DNA of 64,000 nucleotides from Primula veris (GCA_963682055.1 OY821742.1:27809060-27873059), one strand, 5' to 3'; positions 11,941-22,879 are shown, counted from the stretch's first letter. The notes: a model not told the origin generated them from the letters alone. Translations and numbers: made by a program.

Positions 11941-12634
11941 TGGCGAGCCTGATTTTCTTCCCAAGCTCGGCTTACTCAATTCGCGTCGGCTCCGATCTTC
12001 CGCGGTATCCGGAGTAGTTTACGTCGGCTATTGTGATGAGGCGGCCTTCGTGCCTGCGCAAGAAACAAACAGGGGCCCGGGGTTGGTACCAGGTTTTCCC
12101 TCTCCAACGATCAAGTCAGTATCGGTGTTAACTGAAAGTAGGAATATGATTAAGGATGAGGGTCCGGGCCGGTTACAGGTCGTTGTATCGAGCGGTACAG
12201 ATAGTGTTCAGGGGGTCCGGGTTGTTTAAGCTTTATCTCTCCTCTCTCTCTTTGTGTCTCTCTCTACTAAATGGTATTAGTGGGGGTATTTATAGAGTGA
12301 TCAGAGGCGTATTAGCCCTTGGATCACTGTACTGTAAGATGCTGATCCAACGGCGTCAGAGTCATTTATGACTCTGACAAGGGTACTGTCCTTTCCCGGG
12401 GCCCACAGGAGGTGTCCTGTGATTGGGCCACGTCGGTGAAACGTCAGGAGGGTCCCCCAAGAGAGCAGCAACATTAATTGGGGAAGTGTACTCGACACGC
12501 TTCTTTGGGCCGGCCTCAGCACGGCTCGGCCATCCCAATCCGGGGCGTCGCATCATTCAGGGTTGATGAGGCCCGGACGGCCCGCTTTGGGGGCATATTG
12601 CCCCGGACGAGGGGATGCTGACATTCCCTCGCCA
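11941..12634 (-). repeat. 3' LTR of the gypsy element
   Basis: 694 bp, bounded by TGGCGAG...CTCGCCA, so the ends are a 7-bp perfect inverted repeat. A minus-strand TATA box (CTATAAATA) sits at 12287-12295. Compared with the other LTR, the visible differences cluster in the last 200 bp on the plus strand. Confidence 0.92.
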
Positions 12635-13006
12635 ACAGCTCCCTGTCCGGAGTCGTTGCTAAGGACGAGGTCGGCGAGGATCTCTGGTCGTTACGGGGGC
12701 TCCGGTCATTTTGTTATCGTGCTCGTCGGTGCAAATATGCTCATGCATGGCTATTTTATGACACGTGTGCAACCATTCATGGTTTTCTTACACGTGGACA
12801 CGAGGCGCCGTCTTTGTCCCTTTGATTTCTACAACGCCATTAATGCTAAAACGGCTGGTGAGTGACATTTGGCAGATGGCCTCTGCAGGCTGTACACGTG
12901 GTGGACATTGATTGAGTGGCGGCGGTTATTTGTGGGAGTTCGTGCAATGAGCCGTTGCGTCTTTTCACCTTCTGGTAAACGTCTTTTCATCTTCTGGTGG
13001 GGGTTC

Positions 13007-13014
13007 TATAAATA
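13007..13014 (+). promoter_or_regulatory. TATA box of the antisense gene
   Basis: 'tataaata' on the plus strand, about 110 bp upstream of ATG 13126. A CT-rich leader ('cactttctcaatctctctct') follows, as in plant leaders. It lies inside the retroelement but points opposite to gag-pol, so it suggests an independent promoter for the spliced antisense gene. Confidence 0.6.
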
Positions 13015-13125
13015 CCCTCAGTGAAAATTCATTTTCACTTTCTCAATCTCTCTCTAAAATTTTCACAGCAAACCATTCTCTCTCTTCCTTCATACTTAGG
13101 AGATTTCACCAAACAACCAACCATC

Positions 13126-15799
13126 ATGGTTATCAAACACGGAGCCGGAAAAGGCTCGATGGTTGCCCCGCAACCACGGCGCCTTGAGGTGATGGCAAAC
13201 GCCTTGCCATTCCGGGCGATGGTTATCGACCCAGCCATCTCCGTAGCAGTAAACGACAACAGTATCATGGTCAGGCAGCACGGGCCTGACCTAGACAAGT
13301 TTCGTCAACTCTGCGGCATAGGGGAGGAGTTTCGACTTCGGACCTGTGCGACCTCGGACGAGGTAAACGGGATCGTGGCTGATCCCAAGAGTATGGTAGC
13401 TCTCTCCCTCTCTACTCTTCTATACGGGGGCACCCACCTCCCCATTCCGGAGCTACTGGCGGAGCTCTGCGCCTGGACGCAGACTCTACCGTGCCAGTGA
13501 CCTCTGCAAGCGCACCACATATGCGCCGGAATGGAGGCCCTAAGTGCCTTGTTGGGCCCGGCCATTCCGGAACCATTGGGGCTTAGGGAGCTCTTGGCCT
13601 GCTACGAATTTTTGCAGGCCGAGCCAAGCTCCCAATCTAAGAGCCGGCAGCCCTACCTGAGGTGCCGGTCTCATAATCAGCTGATCACGGGTAACTCCGA
13701 TTCGAATCGGGGTTACACACAAGACGTGGTCGTGGTGGAGGGCCCCTGGCTCCTCCGTGACGACCTAACTCTCCCGACCAGGCCGGGGAGGGTGCTGAGC
13801 ACCAAGGAAAATAAATTCACCGTGGCCTCTAAGCTTGGGGGCCTGGGCGAACCCAACATACAGTCGTTGGAGGTGGCCCTTAATTGGTGGGGTCCGGATG
13901 GGACCGACGTGGGGGCACGCGATGCGGAACGCCTGCTAATCTGTGGCTCCCCCACTTCCTGCAAGGGGAACAGCTTCAAGTGGCCCCACAGGACCTTCTG
14001 TCCTGTGGGATACTCCAGGGAAAGGTGGGAGAAGGAGAAGGGTCTGGAGTCGACCCTCCCTCCTAAGGTGGTTGAAGGTGCTGAGGCAGCCCTCCCTCCC
14101 AGGGGCCTGGAGCATGTGGCGAATAAGGCTTCGAAGCCAAAGCTGAAGACAGGCAGTAGGGCGAAGGCGGCAAAGGCGGCGACGGTGGTCTCCTTCGCTC
14201 CTTCAACGGCCGGGGTTCACTTTGAGACCCGGTCTGATGGTACCGTCCTTCACTACCGGGTGGGGGCGGACGGTACCCGAACCTATATTGATGTGCATGG
14301 GAAGCCTCTGACAGAGGTTCTCCCCTTGAGCTCTAGGGAGCCCGCTGTGGGGAGCCCCCTACGATTAGAAGATAGCCCATCTGAGGCAGAACCCTCCGGG
14401 CCAGCCTTGGGCACCTCAAGGACCAGAGTAAGTCACTTCTTGTTTTTCTCAAATCTTCGTTTTTACACTTAGCTAGATTTAGTTGATTTCTCTAATTTCT
14501 CTAACTCCTTTCTTGTATGGCCTGTATAGGTAGTCCGTTCTGACGAGGAGGAGGAGGCGGATGAAGAGGCTGAGGAGGAGGCGGGGGTGGAAGAGATAGC
14601 TGCCGAGGATGAGGTGGCTGAGGTTGGGTGCGGCGAAGAAGAAGAAGGGGCGGTCGAAAAGGTTGCTGAGACGGGGGAGCCCGAGGGGGTAGTGGTCGAG
14701 GTCGAGGCCGAGGAGAGGGATGTGGTGGTGACAGGAGAGAGGGAAGTGGCGATCCTGCCTCAGTCGGCTGGCCCGGACGATTTGGCAGCGCAGGCCAGAC
14801 TCGATCGGCTGGCCCGCAAGGCCCTTCTTGGGAAGAGAAAGGCGGAGGGGACGAAGTCCCTCCAAGGGGAAAAGAGGACCAAGGTCGGTGGGAGTAACCC
14901 ATCCGAGGTTGTGGTCGTGGAGGGGCCCAAAGAGACGTCGGGCATTGCTCAAGGCCCTACTCAAGGCTCAAGCTCCAGTTCTGCCTCCCCGACCCACATG
15001 ATGCCTTTGCAGACGCCCGAGGAGGTGAAGGCGGCCACGGGTGTGAAGAGCATCATGGAGGCTCACCCATCTGCCGGGTTACTAGCTTTGGCTGCGCTCC
15101 AGCAGCAAAGCGTCGAGGCTGATCACCGAGGTCGTGACCTCGCATCCTCCATGACATCGGCCATGGCCATGATACCTCAGGTACGTGTAGAGTCTATTTT
15201 GTATGTTTTCACCTTCTTCCCACATATTTTTGCTAAGTGTTTTGCCTTTTCCCTTGCAGGCCTATTTGATGATGAACCAATATGTCTACCATCAAGGCCA
15301 GCTGGTGAGGTCATGGGCCGCGAAGGCAGAGGCTAATGCCAAGCTCGTGGAGGAGGCCCAAAAAAGGGCGGAGGAGGCCCATAAAAGGTCTGAAGAGGCC
15401 CAACTCAGGGCGGAGAAAGCTGAGGGCCTCAACGCCACGGTTGAGGCTCGAAGAGTTAAAGTCGTGAAGGCCAGAACGGAGGCCGAGGAGCGTGCCCAGG
15501 CTGCAGAGGCAGCCCTAAAAGAGGCTGAGGCTGGCGTAACCGACAGGATAAAGGCGGCGGTCCAAACTGGCCAAGCCGAGCTGAATGCCGCCTGGGCCCA
15601 AAAGACACAGAAGGACTTCAACTCCTTCTACGTCGAGGGGTGGTCTGAGGCGTCTGCCTTCATGAGGGCGGGACCGGATCACCCGGTATGGAACGTAGAA
15701 AATATTATCGTTCCCGTCCCCTCAGCTCCCATTCCGGATGTGGTGCCTTTGACTCCTCGAGCTCTCTCGGACGAAGAGGACGGAGCTAGCCAGAACTAG
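13126..15799 (+). pseudogene. Spliced antisense ORF of the Tat-like element (gypsy-type transposon protein)
   Basis: This gene runs opposite to gag-pol. Exon 1 is 13126-14427, intron 1 14428-14529 (GTAAGTC...TATAG), exon 2 14530-15180, intron 2 15181-15259 (GTACGTG...TTGCAG) and exon 3 15260-15799. All three exons join in phase, about 830 codons. The start ATG at 13126 follows a TATA box and CT-rich leader; AATGAA-like poly(A) signals lie near 15866. The N-terminal third resembles the plant 'putative gypsy type transposon' family ('THLPIPELLAEL', 'LGLRELLACYEFLQ'). The middle is acidic and low-complexity. Exon 3 starts 'AYLMMNQYVYHQGQLV' and runs into an Ala/Glu-rich coiled coil of ~110 residues. 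One in-frame TGA at 13498-13500 interrupts exon 1; there are no frameshifts. The protein's role is unknown. Confidence 0.78.
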
Positions 15800-16038
15800 G
15801 GTAGATTTAGGCTTTTGTTTTCAATGTAGTTTCCTTTTTTGTACTTAGCATGTAATAGTTTTCCATTGAATGAAATGAAAAAACAATTTTGGACTTGTCT
15901 TTTATTCTTCTGTGTTTTACTTCTATACTTCCGTTGTGATTTATACATTGTATACATGCTCCCAAATGAGGGGGCCATAATGCTTCGGCGTTGGGGCGCT
16001 CGTTTTATACAACTCATAGCTTGCAAACCGAAGTAACA
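15800..16038. other. 3' untranslated spacer between convergent genes
   Basis: AT-rich spacer after the antisense gene's stop codon, with poly(A)-signal-like 'attgaatgaaatgaaaa' near 15866. It separates two transcription units that converge and would give overlapping RNA if both are transcribed. Confidence 0.5.
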
Positions 16039-16435
16039 CAGAGAATTTAAATGAACTGAAAAATTCAAGTAAATATGAACCGGGGTGCCGTATAGGCTCG
16101 TGTTCTGAAACACTTAGAAATTTTAAATGAACTGAAAAATTCAAGTAAATATGAACCGGGGTGCCGTATAGGCTCGTGTTCTGAAACACTTAGAGAATAT
16201 TAAATGAACTGAAAAATTCAAGTAAATATGAACCGGGGTGTCGTATAGGCTCGTGTTCTGAAACACTTAGAGAATATTAAATGAACTGAAAAATTCAAGT
16301 AAATATGAACCGGGGTGCCGTATAGGCTCGTGTTCTGAAACACTTAGAGAATATTAAATGAACTGAAAAATTCAAGTAAATATGAACCGGGGTGCCGTAT
16401 AGGCTCGTGTTCTGAAACACTTAGAGAATATTCGA
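16039..16435. repeat. 77-bp tandem array inside the gypsy element
   Basis: Five copies of a unit containing 'atgaaccggggtgccgtata' and 'ggctcgtgttctgaaacact'. The 'atgaaccgg' core occurs at 16075, 16151, 16228, 16305 and 16382, so spacing is 76, 77, 77 and 77 bp. Copies are almost identical. The array lies between the integrase stop codon and the antisense gene, the region where Tat-group elements often carry tandem arrays. Confidence 0.93.
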
Positions 16436-16528
16436 ATGAACTGAAATAACAGCAGTTTTTATTTATAAAGCCCACAGGCATAAATTTACACCACATTCTT
16501 ATTTACACAAAGTCATAAAGGCCGAGCC

Positions 16529-17539
16529 CTACGGGTAGTACTTCCTTAGGTTGTTGACGTTCCAAGGTCGGTCCACCGGGACGTCGTTGGGAAGACGACC
16601 CAACAGGTAGGCCCCATTCCCTACTGCACCGAGGATTCGATAGGGGCCTTCCCAATTGGGGCCTAGCTTGCCGTCGGACTGTATCCTGGTGTTGTTGTTT
16701 ACTTTTCGTAACACGAGGTCTTCGTCTTGGAAACGTCTGGCGTTCACTCTTTTGTTATAAGAACGCCCCAGCTCGTTTTTATATTCGGCGTTACGGATGG
16801 CCGCAACCTCCCTCCTTTCTTCGGCGTAGTCCAGCTCTAGCCCCATCAGCTTTTCATTAAGCCCGTTTTCCACCATGTCCGTCCTCAGAGAAGGAAGCCC
16901 GATTTCTAACGGGATGATGGCTTTCATTCCGTAAGTGAGGCTATAGGGTGTCTGTTGAGTGCCCCGTCTTCTCGTCGTTCGGTAGGCCCAAAGGACGTGA
17001 TGCAGCTCTGCAGCCCATCGTCCTTTGGACTCGTCTAGCCTCTTCTTGATTCCGTCGAGCACGGTCTTGTTTGATACCTCGGCTTGTCCGTTGCATTGGG
17101 GGTACGATGGGGTCGAATAGTAGTTCTTGATGTGATACTTTGCATACATTACTTTTAATTTGACCCCGGTGAACTGTCCCCCATTGTCCGCGACGATTGA
17201 GTAGGGGATTCCGAATCTGGTGATCACGTCTCTCCAGAGGAAACGTATCACTTCGGCCTCTGTGGTCTTTGCTAAGGCCACGGCCTCCACCCACTTTGAG
17301 AAGTAATCGGTGACCATAAGGAGGAACTTCTTTCCCCCCGGGGCCACGGGGAATGGTCCGACGATATCCATGCCCCACTGTGCAAAGGGCCAGGGCGAGG
17401 TCACGCTGCTCATTATTTGCGCCGGGGCATGGGGTATGGGTGCGTACTTCTGACACTTCTCGCACCTGAGTACGAAAGCCTTGGCGTCCTTCTGCATGAG
17501 GGGCCACCAATACCCGTGGGTCAAGGCTCGGTTGGCCAG
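16529..17539 (-). pseudogene. pol: Integrase
   Basis: The last block of the gag-pol frame, in frame with the preceding part. It completes the HHCC zinc finger ('LRCEKCQKYA') and holds the catalytic core. The core's acidic residues lie in 'WGMDIVGPF', 'SIVADNGGQF' and 'YPQCNGQAEVSNKTV', the D,D-35-E pattern. The C-terminal part includes 'LGPNWEGPYRI', a typical gypsy integrase tail, and ends at 16529. Integrase inserts the DNA copy and would have made the GAAGA duplication. The preceding TAG at 17540-17542 separates it from half its zinc finger. Confidence 0.92.
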
Positions 17540-19339
17540 CTATCTGCCCCCGGTATGGCTCCCACACGTTCCTTCATGAATTTCGTCCATGACCCTCATT
17601 ACCATGTCAGGGTGGACGCAGAGTAAGTAGGGGCCAGAGAACGATCTTTTATAGAGCTTGTCGTTGGGAGCTATCCAGAATCCCAGTGCCGTTCTTCTTA
17701 TTTTCTCGGCCTCTTTCTTCTCATTGGGAAGATCACCGGAGCGATGGTATTCGATTATGGGGTCCATCCAGCTCGGCTTCGGCGGGAGGTCAGTCACCAT
17801 GTTAATTGTTGCCCTAGCCTCGATGCTAGGCGAAGGGACGTATTCTATGGTGATGACTCTCTCTTTTTTATCACTCATGACCGAGGCTAGGGTCGCTAGT
17901 GCATCGGCGTGGGTGTTCTCGTTTCTGTTTATGTTGACGATTTCTTGACATTCAAAGCTTTGGAGTATTCCGGAAGCGATAGCCACGTTGCTGGCCATCC
18001 TGTCGTCCTTCGTCTGAAATTCACCACTGATCTGGCTGCTGACCAATTGAGAGTCCGTATGCACCAGTATCTTTTTGATTCCGAGGCTTCGGGCCATTTT
18101 TAAGCCGGCGATAACGGCCTCATACTCGGCCTCGTTATTGGTGGCTCTGAAGCCAAGTTGGATTGACTTCTCGATCACATCCCCTTGTGGAGATCGGAGT
18201 ACGACGCCGAGGCCGGACCCTTTCTTATTGGCGGCTCCATCCGCGTGCAAGGTCCAGGTCTCGGGGGCACAACCTGCGATGTCGGGGCATTGAGTCGTCC
18301 CAGTGAATTCTGCCACGAAGTCGGCCAGGGCCTGTCCCTTGACGGACGTTCGCGGCGCATAGCTGATGTCGTAGGCGTTCAAGTGGCAGGCCCACTTCAT
18401 CATTCGTCGAGAGAGATCCCCCTTTTGGAGTATTTCTCGCACAGGCTGGTCAGTATAGACCACAATGCTGTGTACAGAGAAATAGTGAGCAAGTTTTCGT
18501 GAGGCCACGACGAGGGCTAGGACGAGTTTTTCCAAAGGCGTATACCTAGCCTCGGCATCGAGGAGAGTTTTGCTCACGTAATAGATAGGTCTTTGCTCCC
18601 TGTCGAGTTCCTTGACGAGGACGGCGCTGACGGCTATCTCGGACACGGCGAGGTATAGGGTAAGGACATCGCCTGGGTCCGGCTTAGTTAGAAGAGGCGG
18701 ACTTCCGAGATAGTCAGCCAGCTCGGTGAACGCACGCCGGCATTCATCGGTCCATTCGAATTTCTTCTGAGCTTTCAAGGCCGTAAAGAATGACTTGCAT
18801 CGATCCCCGAACCAGGCAATAAATCGGTTGAGGGCGGCAGCCATTCCGGCTAGCTTTTGTATGTCCCTTCTCTTCTCAGGTGTTTTCAAATTTTTCAAGG
18901 CAGAGATCTGGGACGGGTTCGCTTCGATGCCGCGGTGGGTCACCATGAACCCCAGGAATTTGCCGGCGCCTACCCCGAAGGCACATTTAGAGGCGTTCAG
19001 CTTCAGGTCATGCCTTCGTATTGTTTCGAACACCTCTCTTAGGTCGGATAGGTGGTCCCTCTCCTGGGTGCTTTTTACCACCATGTCGTCAATATAGACC
19101 TCCATGGTTCGGCCTATGTTCTTAGAGAATATCTTGGTGACCATTCTCTGATAGGTCGCCCCGGCGTTCTTGAGTCCGAAGGGCATCACTTTGTAGCAGT
19201 AATTTCCCCTTGGGGTGATGAAGGCAGTTTTTTCTTGGTCGGCCTCCGACATAGGTATTTGATGGTAGCCGGAGCAGGCATCCAGGAAGCTCATTCTGGC
19301 GGCCCCGGCCGTAGAGTCCACTATTTGATCGATTTTGGG
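17540..19339 (-). pseudogene. pol: Reverse transcriptase palm and RNase H
   Basis: This continues in frame after the 19340-19342 stop. RT motifs follow in order: 'MSFLDACSGYHQI', 'TPRGNYCYKVMPFGLKNA', the catalytic 'VYIDDMVV' (near 19083-19100 on the plus strand) and 'FLGFMVTHRGIE'. The first RNase H segment ('LYLAVSEIAVSAVLV...YYVSKTL') comes next. A second RNase H-like domain begins 'WTLHADGAANKKGSG', includes 'NNEAEYEAVIAGLKMA' and 'VHTDSQLV', and ends near 'THADALATLAS'. Two RNase H-like segments are a known feature of Tat-group elements. The start of the integrase zinc finger is at the C-terminus ('HEGTCGSHTGGR'), cut by TAG at 17540-17542. Confidence 0.92.
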
Positions 19340-19840
19340 CTAGGGGAAAGGATCCTTTGGACAGGCCTTGTTGAGGCTCGTATAATCAATGCACACCCTC
19401 AACTTCCCGTTCTTTTTGGGGACCACTACGGGATTGGCGAGCCATCTGGGGTAATAAATCTCCCTGATGGCCCCGGCCAGAAGAAGCTTCTCTACTTCCT
19501 CGTTTATGGCATCGGCATGCTCTGGACTGACACGGCGCCCCTTTTGCATCACGGGCTTGGCATCCGGGTTGACGTTAAGTTGGTGGCAAGCGAGGTCGGA
19601 ACTGATGCTTGGCATCTCGCTTGGACCCCATGCAAAATTGTCGAGGTGTTGGAGAAGGAGTTCGACGAGGTCGGTGACCTCAGGTTTGGTAAGCTTTGCT
19701 CCCACCATAAAAAAGTGGTCCTCGTCATGCCCCGGGATTTGGATTTTCAGCAGTCCCTCCTCCACCTTGTCTTCGGCCTCAGGCCCCATCTTTTTGTTTA
19801 GTTCCCTCAGCAGCTTAGGGTCCTCTGCCTCGATGTTCAT
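19340..19840 (-). pseudogene. pol: Reverse transcriptase, N-terminal part
   Basis: 166 codons from ATG 19840, nine bases past the TAA that closes the gag-protease block and in the same frame. It holds the linker from protease to polymerase and the first RT motifs: 'GAIREIYYPRWLANPVVVPK', then 'GKLRVCIDYTSLNKACPKD'. The frame is cut by TAG at 19340-19342 between 'KDPFP' and 'PKIDQIVDSTAG'. Relatives carry a residue here, usually Leu, in 'FPLPxID'. RT needs both parts in one chain, so this copy cannot make active enzyme without readthrough. Confidence 0.9.
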
Positions 19841-19846
19841 GGCACT

Positions 19847-21586
19847 TTAGGCCGGCACCATCTTTTTGCCGGAATACACGGCCATGGCACAGCTGCGTGA
19901 GACTTTCTGATTTCCTGAGATGGTTTCCACACCAGAATCAGTTGGATACTTAACCTTTTGGTGTAAGGTGGAGGAGATTCCATCTATTCTATGGAGCCAC
20001 GGGCGCCCCAATATCACGTTGTAAACAGAGGGGACATTCACCACCGTGAACTCCACGCCCATAACTTTCGTACCAGTTTTCACGGGCAAGGTTATGTTTC
20101 CTTTGGGCCGGACCGCCTCCGAGTTGAATCCGTACAGGGGAGGGACGTCGGTTTCCAACTGTTCCTCTTTGAGTCCCATCTTTCGAAAGAGGTCTTCAAA
20201 GAGTATATTGACCGACGCTCCTTGATCAACGAGGATCCGTCCTACAGCGCATAGGCCTATCTGTGCCGAGATAACGAGGGCATCAGTGTGGGGCACGTCC
20301 ACCCCCACCAGGTCGAAATCAGTGAAGCTTACATCCGGCTTGGAATTGCGCTTATACTTTTTCCGAGGGCTTGAGCTTTCTGCGAGGCAGACGTACTGCT
20401 TCATCAATGCTTCCCGTGCTGAGGTTCTTTCTGCCCCATTCTGGCTAGACCTTTTCGGCCCAGAGTGAATGACATGACAGATCATCACCGGTGGGGGGAG
20501 GTCCCGCTGCCTCTCATCAACCCCTTCTCCATCTCGGTCGGATTCTCTTCGTGATTTGACATATTTATCCATTAGGCCATCCCGGACCCATCCCTCGAGC
20601 CTGGCCTTCAGACCATGGCACTCGGAGGTATGATGGCCGCGACCCCTGTGGTATTCACATATTTTGTCGTTAGGCCCTGGGGCCGGTTCGTTCCGTAGTG
20701 GGAGAGGCCAAGAGAAGAAAGGCTCGTTCTCAATCTCGTTAAGAAGGTCGACAAGAGGTAGGCGAAAGGTGGTGGAATAGGCAGCGCCCGAACCCGAGGC
20801 GACAGGGGTTTGCTGCCCCGGTCGGGGGTCCTCTTTTCTTCTTTTAGGGGCCGGTTGCGGGTTTCTTCCCGTTCGTGGCCGCTCCATCCTTTCCGCTATG
20901 GGCCGGTTTCTTCGAGGGCTCGTTGCGACGAACCGATCCCTTGGCTGGTCGATAAGGGCTACTGAACGTGTTGTCCCGGCTGACCTCATGTCCTTCTCAA
21001 TGTCGATATGCTGTTTTATGAGGGACCTCAGTTGAGGAACAGAGTTGGGTGGGGTCGCGATCATCTCGTTTCGGATCCTGCTCCCAACTACCATGTTTTG
21101 CCTAAAGGCAGCTATGGCGGTGGAGTCGGGACAGTCCGCGCATTCGGCATGCTTCAGCCAAAACTGACTATCATAGTTCTCGAGGGTCTCTTTAGATTGG
21201 ACCCTCACTTGATAGAGTTGCTCCGGCTGGGCAGCTCTCTCTTTCAAGTTTATGAACCGGTGTGCAAAGTCATAAGCTAGGTCGTCCCAACAGTGGATAG
21301 AATTGATGGGCAGGGACTGGAACCACTTACTAGCGAGCCTTCCCAGGCTGGCGGGAAAGCACCTACACATTAATTGGTCGAGGTGTGACCAATGGTTCAT
21401 CTGGTATCGGTAGTGTCGCTAACGATACCGAGCCTTCCCAGCCTCCGGATCAGAGTCCGCGTTGAAGGTTTGGAGGATAGGGGCGATAAAGTTCTGGGGG
21501 GGGATACTGTATTCAATTTCGTCCGAGAACGGGGTGCTGCGGGTCGAGGCCACGATTTTCAACGCTGCCTCACCAGCTGCATCGTG
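19847..21586 (-). pseudogene. gag: gag core and aspartic protease
   Basis: Continues the same frame. A TAG at 21419-21421 precedes the long open block that starts with ATG at 21400. The retrotransposon gag core (capsid-like) covers roughly the first 150 residues of that block, including 'CRCFPASLGRLASKWFQSLP' and 'FAHRFINL'. Next comes a basic linker and a zinc-knuckle-like segment around 'CEYHRGRGHHTSECHGLK' (C-H-H-C spacing consistent with nucleic-acid binding). The pepsin-like retroviral protease follows with 'VDQGASVNILF', the active-site form usual in this group. Gag packages the RNA and the protease cuts the polyprotein. The block ends at TAA 19847-19849, directly in frame with reverse transcriptase, so this stop may be another nonsense change. 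Confidence 0.87.
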
Positions 21587-22123
21587 TCATCCGCGTCGGC
21601 CACGTCTCCGTGTCCGAGGTGGCTTATCGGTTCGGGCGTGACTAGATTCCGGCCGTGAGTCCCGACTACCATCCTGCCAACGGAGCCGAGAATGTATACT
21701 CCGCTCGTTATCGCGGCGAGAATTTCCTTCTTGGGAATGCTCTGACTCCGCACCCCTAGCCGGCTCCCTGGGAGTCTCTAGGGGGGGTCGTCGGAGGGGT
21801 CCCAACCTGGACATCACGCTTTTAACGGGGACTGGAACCGATTTGTCTTGGCTCGCGCCTTGGGCGGGCTCGAGTTCCGGCTCCATCAGCGAGGCTATCA
21901 AGGCTTTCTGGGCCGCAAGAGCGACGAGCTCTTTTTGGTGGATATCGATCATCATCTCTGTTAGCTCGGTCCGCGATCGGGGTGCGGGAGCTGTTGCGGT
22001 CAAAGGAACGGGCTCCCTGGTAGATGCGGTCCTAGGGGTCTCATCAAAAGAAAGCGTTCTCGGCATCCCAAGAACGTGGGGGGGTCGAGACGATGGGGTG
22101 TCAAATCGGTTATTGCCAGACAT
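21587..22123 (-). pseudogene. gag: gag, N-terminal part
   Basis: First open block of the gypsy gag-pol frame, starting at ATG 22123, about 40 bp after the primer-binding site. The 178 residues are low-complexity and rich in Pro, Arg, Glu and Ser, with a basic C-terminal tail ('TRRRGRRG'), a usual composition for the poorly conserved start of plant gypsy gag. It ends at TGA 21587-21589. The same frame stays readable straight after ('EAALKIVASTRSTPFSDEIE'), where the typical gag 'PFSDEI...PPQNF' segment appears. The stop is therefore a point nonsense change inside gag, not the true end. CGA-to-TGA is one simple origin. Confidence 0.8.
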
Positions 22124-22164
22124 GTTTTCTTTAAGGACGGGGAGTCGAAGCTAACGCGTTCAGT

Positions 22165-22182
22165 TTCCCACAGACGGCGCCA
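22165..22182 (-). other. Primer-binding site
   Basis: The minus strand reads TGGCGCCGTCTGTGGGAA, starting two bases inside the 5' LTR. TGG followed by 15 bases of tRNA-complementary character is the usual plant LTR-retrotransposon layout, where it primes minus-strand DNA synthesis. I did not identify the tRNA. Confidence 0.7.
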
Positions 22183-22184
22183 AT

Positions 22185-22879
22185 TGGCGAGCCTGATTTT
22201 CTTCCCAAGCTCGGCTTACTCAATTCGCGTCGGCTCCGATCTTCCGCGGTATCCGGAGTAGTTTACGTCGGCTATTGTGATGAGGCGGCCTTCGTGCCTG
22301 CGCAAGAAACAAACAGGGGCCCGGGGTTGGTACCAGGTTTTCCCTCTCCAACGATCAAGTCAGTATCGGTGTTAACTGAAAGTAGGAATATGATTAAGGA
22401 TGAGGGTCCGGGCCGGTTACAGGTCGTTGTATCGAGCGGTACAGATAGTGTTCAGGGGGTCCGGGTTGTTTAAGCTTTATCTCTCCTCTCTCTCTTTGTG
22501 TCTCTCTCTACTAAATGGTATTAGTGGGTGTATTTATAGAGTGATCAGAGGCGTATTAGCCCTTGGATCACTGTACTGTAAGATGCTGATCCAACGGCGT
22601 CAGAGTCATTTATGACTCTGACAAGGGTACTGTCCTTTCCCGGGGCCCACAGGAGGTGTCCTGTGATTGGGCCACGTCGGTGAAACGTCAGGAGGGTCCC
22701 CCAAGGGAGCAGCAGCATTAATTGGGGAAGTGTACTCGACACGCTTCTTTGGGCCGGCCTCAGCACGGCTCGGCCATCCCAATCTGGGGCGTCGCATCAT
22801 TCAGGGTTGATGAGGCCCGGACGGCCCGCTTTGGGGGCGTTATTGCCCCGAACGAGGAGATGCTGACATTCCCTCGCCA
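22185..22879 (-). repeat. 5' LTR of the gypsy element
   Basis: 695 bp, same termini as its partner. The minus-strand TATA box CTATAAATA at 22531-22539 would drive the genomic transcript toward gag. It is followed on the plus strand by GAAGA, the right copy of the target duplication. Confidence 0.92.
22531..22539 (-). promoter_or_regulatory. TATA box of the LTR promoter
   Basis: CTATAAATA on the minus strand inside the 5' LTR, conserved in the other LTR at 12287-12295. A CT/GA-rich tract (22480-22510) lies just downstream in transcription direction. The position fits initiation of the retroelement genomic RNA. Confidence 0.65.

Larger units (their letters stand above)
11941..22879 (-). mobile_element. 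Complete Ty3/gypsy retrotransposon, Tat/Ogre-like organisation
   Basis: This 10.9-kb element is read on the minus strand. Two LTRs (11941-12634, 22185-22879) begin TGGCGAG and end CTCGCCA. They differ by about seven substitutions and one 1-bp indel by eye, roughly 99% identity. The flanks carry the 5-bp target duplication GAAGA (11936-11940 and 22880-22884). Order along the minus strand: 5' LTR, primer-binding site, gag, protease, reverse transcriptase, RNase H, integrase, 77-bp tandem array, then an opposite-strand spliced gene, then the 3' LTR. An extra antisense gene after pol and 3' tandem arrays are known traits of the Tat lineage; that assignment is from layout, not a tree. Near-identical LTRs mean recent insertion, yet gag-pol has premature stops, so self-sufficiency is doubtful. 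Confidence 0.93.

Noticed and set aside
12156..12865. Open frames in and beside the LTR (repeated at 22400-22922)
   Set aside because: The same frames recur in both LTRs as non-coding sequence and have no domain.
14479..15621. Minus-strand frames opposite the antisense gene
   Set aside because: Pro/Leu/Ala-rich mirror translations of the acidic and coiled-coil exons; the plus strand has splice sites and continuous frame.
17417..21280. Several plus-strand open frames of 60-249 codons
   Set aside because: They are shadows of the GC-rich minus-strand gag-pol; the minus frame shows RT, RNase H and integrase motifs and these do not.
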